Below are positions 55,493 through 55,599 of a stretch of 55,599 nt of DNA, one piece after another. The notes beneath the pieces are model-generated. The model worked only from the letters and a program-made list of their open reading frames with translations. It was not told where the DNA came from and ran no database searches. The stretch lies in assembly GCF_015207395.1 (NCBI RefSeq), contig NZ_JADEWX010000020.1, positions 1 through 55,599 of the forward strand. The letters are read 5' to 3'. A program made the translations under genes and the position numbers. The first letter of the stretch is position 1. The number at the start of each line of letters is the position of its first letter. Source of the stretch: Nodosilinea sp. LEGE 07088 (lineage in GTDB: Bacteria > Cyanobacteriota > Cyanobacteriia > Phormidesmidales > Phormidesmidaceae).

Positions 55493-55599
55493 CTAAAGAG
55501 CTTGCTGCATCAGGGATAGAGCATAGAGACCACGCTGAAAATAGCGATGTTTATGGGGTTTGAGCGCTATCAGTTGGAGTGCCCAGTCGGTCCATAACT
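55493..55599 (-). CDS. Partial ORF at right edge, possible transposase C-terminus
   Basis: The last 34 codons of an ORF that enters from outside the window: LWTDWALQLIALKPHKHRYF, then QRGLYALSLMQQAL and stop. The basic, aromatic C-terminus is reminiscent of cyanobacterial transposase tails, but too little is visible to name a family. The rest of 55251-55492 has no gene I can support. Confidence 0.35.
   Translation of the reverse strand, partial: LWTDWALQLIALKPHKHRYFQRGLYALSLMQQAL

Overview
The window reads as cyanobacterial DNA. HIP1 octamers (GCGATCGC) are scattered throughout, and the gene families are typical of filamentous cyanobacteria: CHAT/TPS exoproteins, DUF928, CHASE2 kinases, DUF433/DUF5615 pairs, NACHT/NB-ARC NTPases and WD40 proteins. 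It looks like an accessory region of a chromosome or large plasmid. It carries six STAND-type NTPases, two CHAT proteases plus a probable third caspase-like protein, a TIR protein, several toxin-antitoxin fragments, and a plasmid-type relaxase and segregation cassette. A tRNA-Val gene and pepP near the right end favour a chromosomal setting.

Layout. 0-7 kb: a remnant of an SpvB/TcdB-like toxin gene, an AraC regulator, an alpha/beta hydrolase broken by one in-frame stop, and four GNAT acetyltransferase genes holding five GNAT domains. 7-9 kb: a predicted caspase-like protein divergent from a small beta-rich protein, with two copies of a 19-bp palindrome between them. 9.5-17.2 kb: an AT-rich five-gene cluster (CHAT protein, TPR/beta-domain protein, truncated NACHT, and two membrane NACHT proteins), all sharing a short Q-[IV]-[GA]-type motif. 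17.4-20.2 kb: a secreted small protein, a Trypco1-domain protein, three small unknown genes, and a DUF433/DUF5615 pair with a nonsense-interrupted toxin. 20.2-24 kb: an NB-ARC-WD40 protein with the same palindrome in front of it. 24-29.4 kb: a MobF relaxase with a possible overprinted gene inside it, and a ParM/ParR-like pair. 29.8-42.3 kb: a two-partner secretion system with a giant TpsA-CHAT exoprotein, encoded in an apparent operon with DUF928, kinase-CHASE2 and NB-ARC genes. 42.5-47 kb: three exported proteins, including an RTX M10 metalloprotease. 47.4-50.2 kb: tRNA-Val, a small membrane protein, pepP and a Tat-exported MBL hydrolase. 50.2-55.6 kb: repeat-rich DNA with a second DUF433 gene, a chimeric toxin fragment, a HicB-like gene and a TIR-NB-ARC-TPR protein.

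The theme is inferred to be self-recognition, abortive infection or regulated cell death. The strongest candidate system is the 9.5-17.2 kb cluster, where the shared motif could couple NACHT sensors to a CHAT protease. It may extend through the palindrome (8.4 kb, 17.2 kb, 23.9 kb) to the caspase-like, Trypco1 and WD40 loci. All functions are read from sequence motifs; no database search was run.
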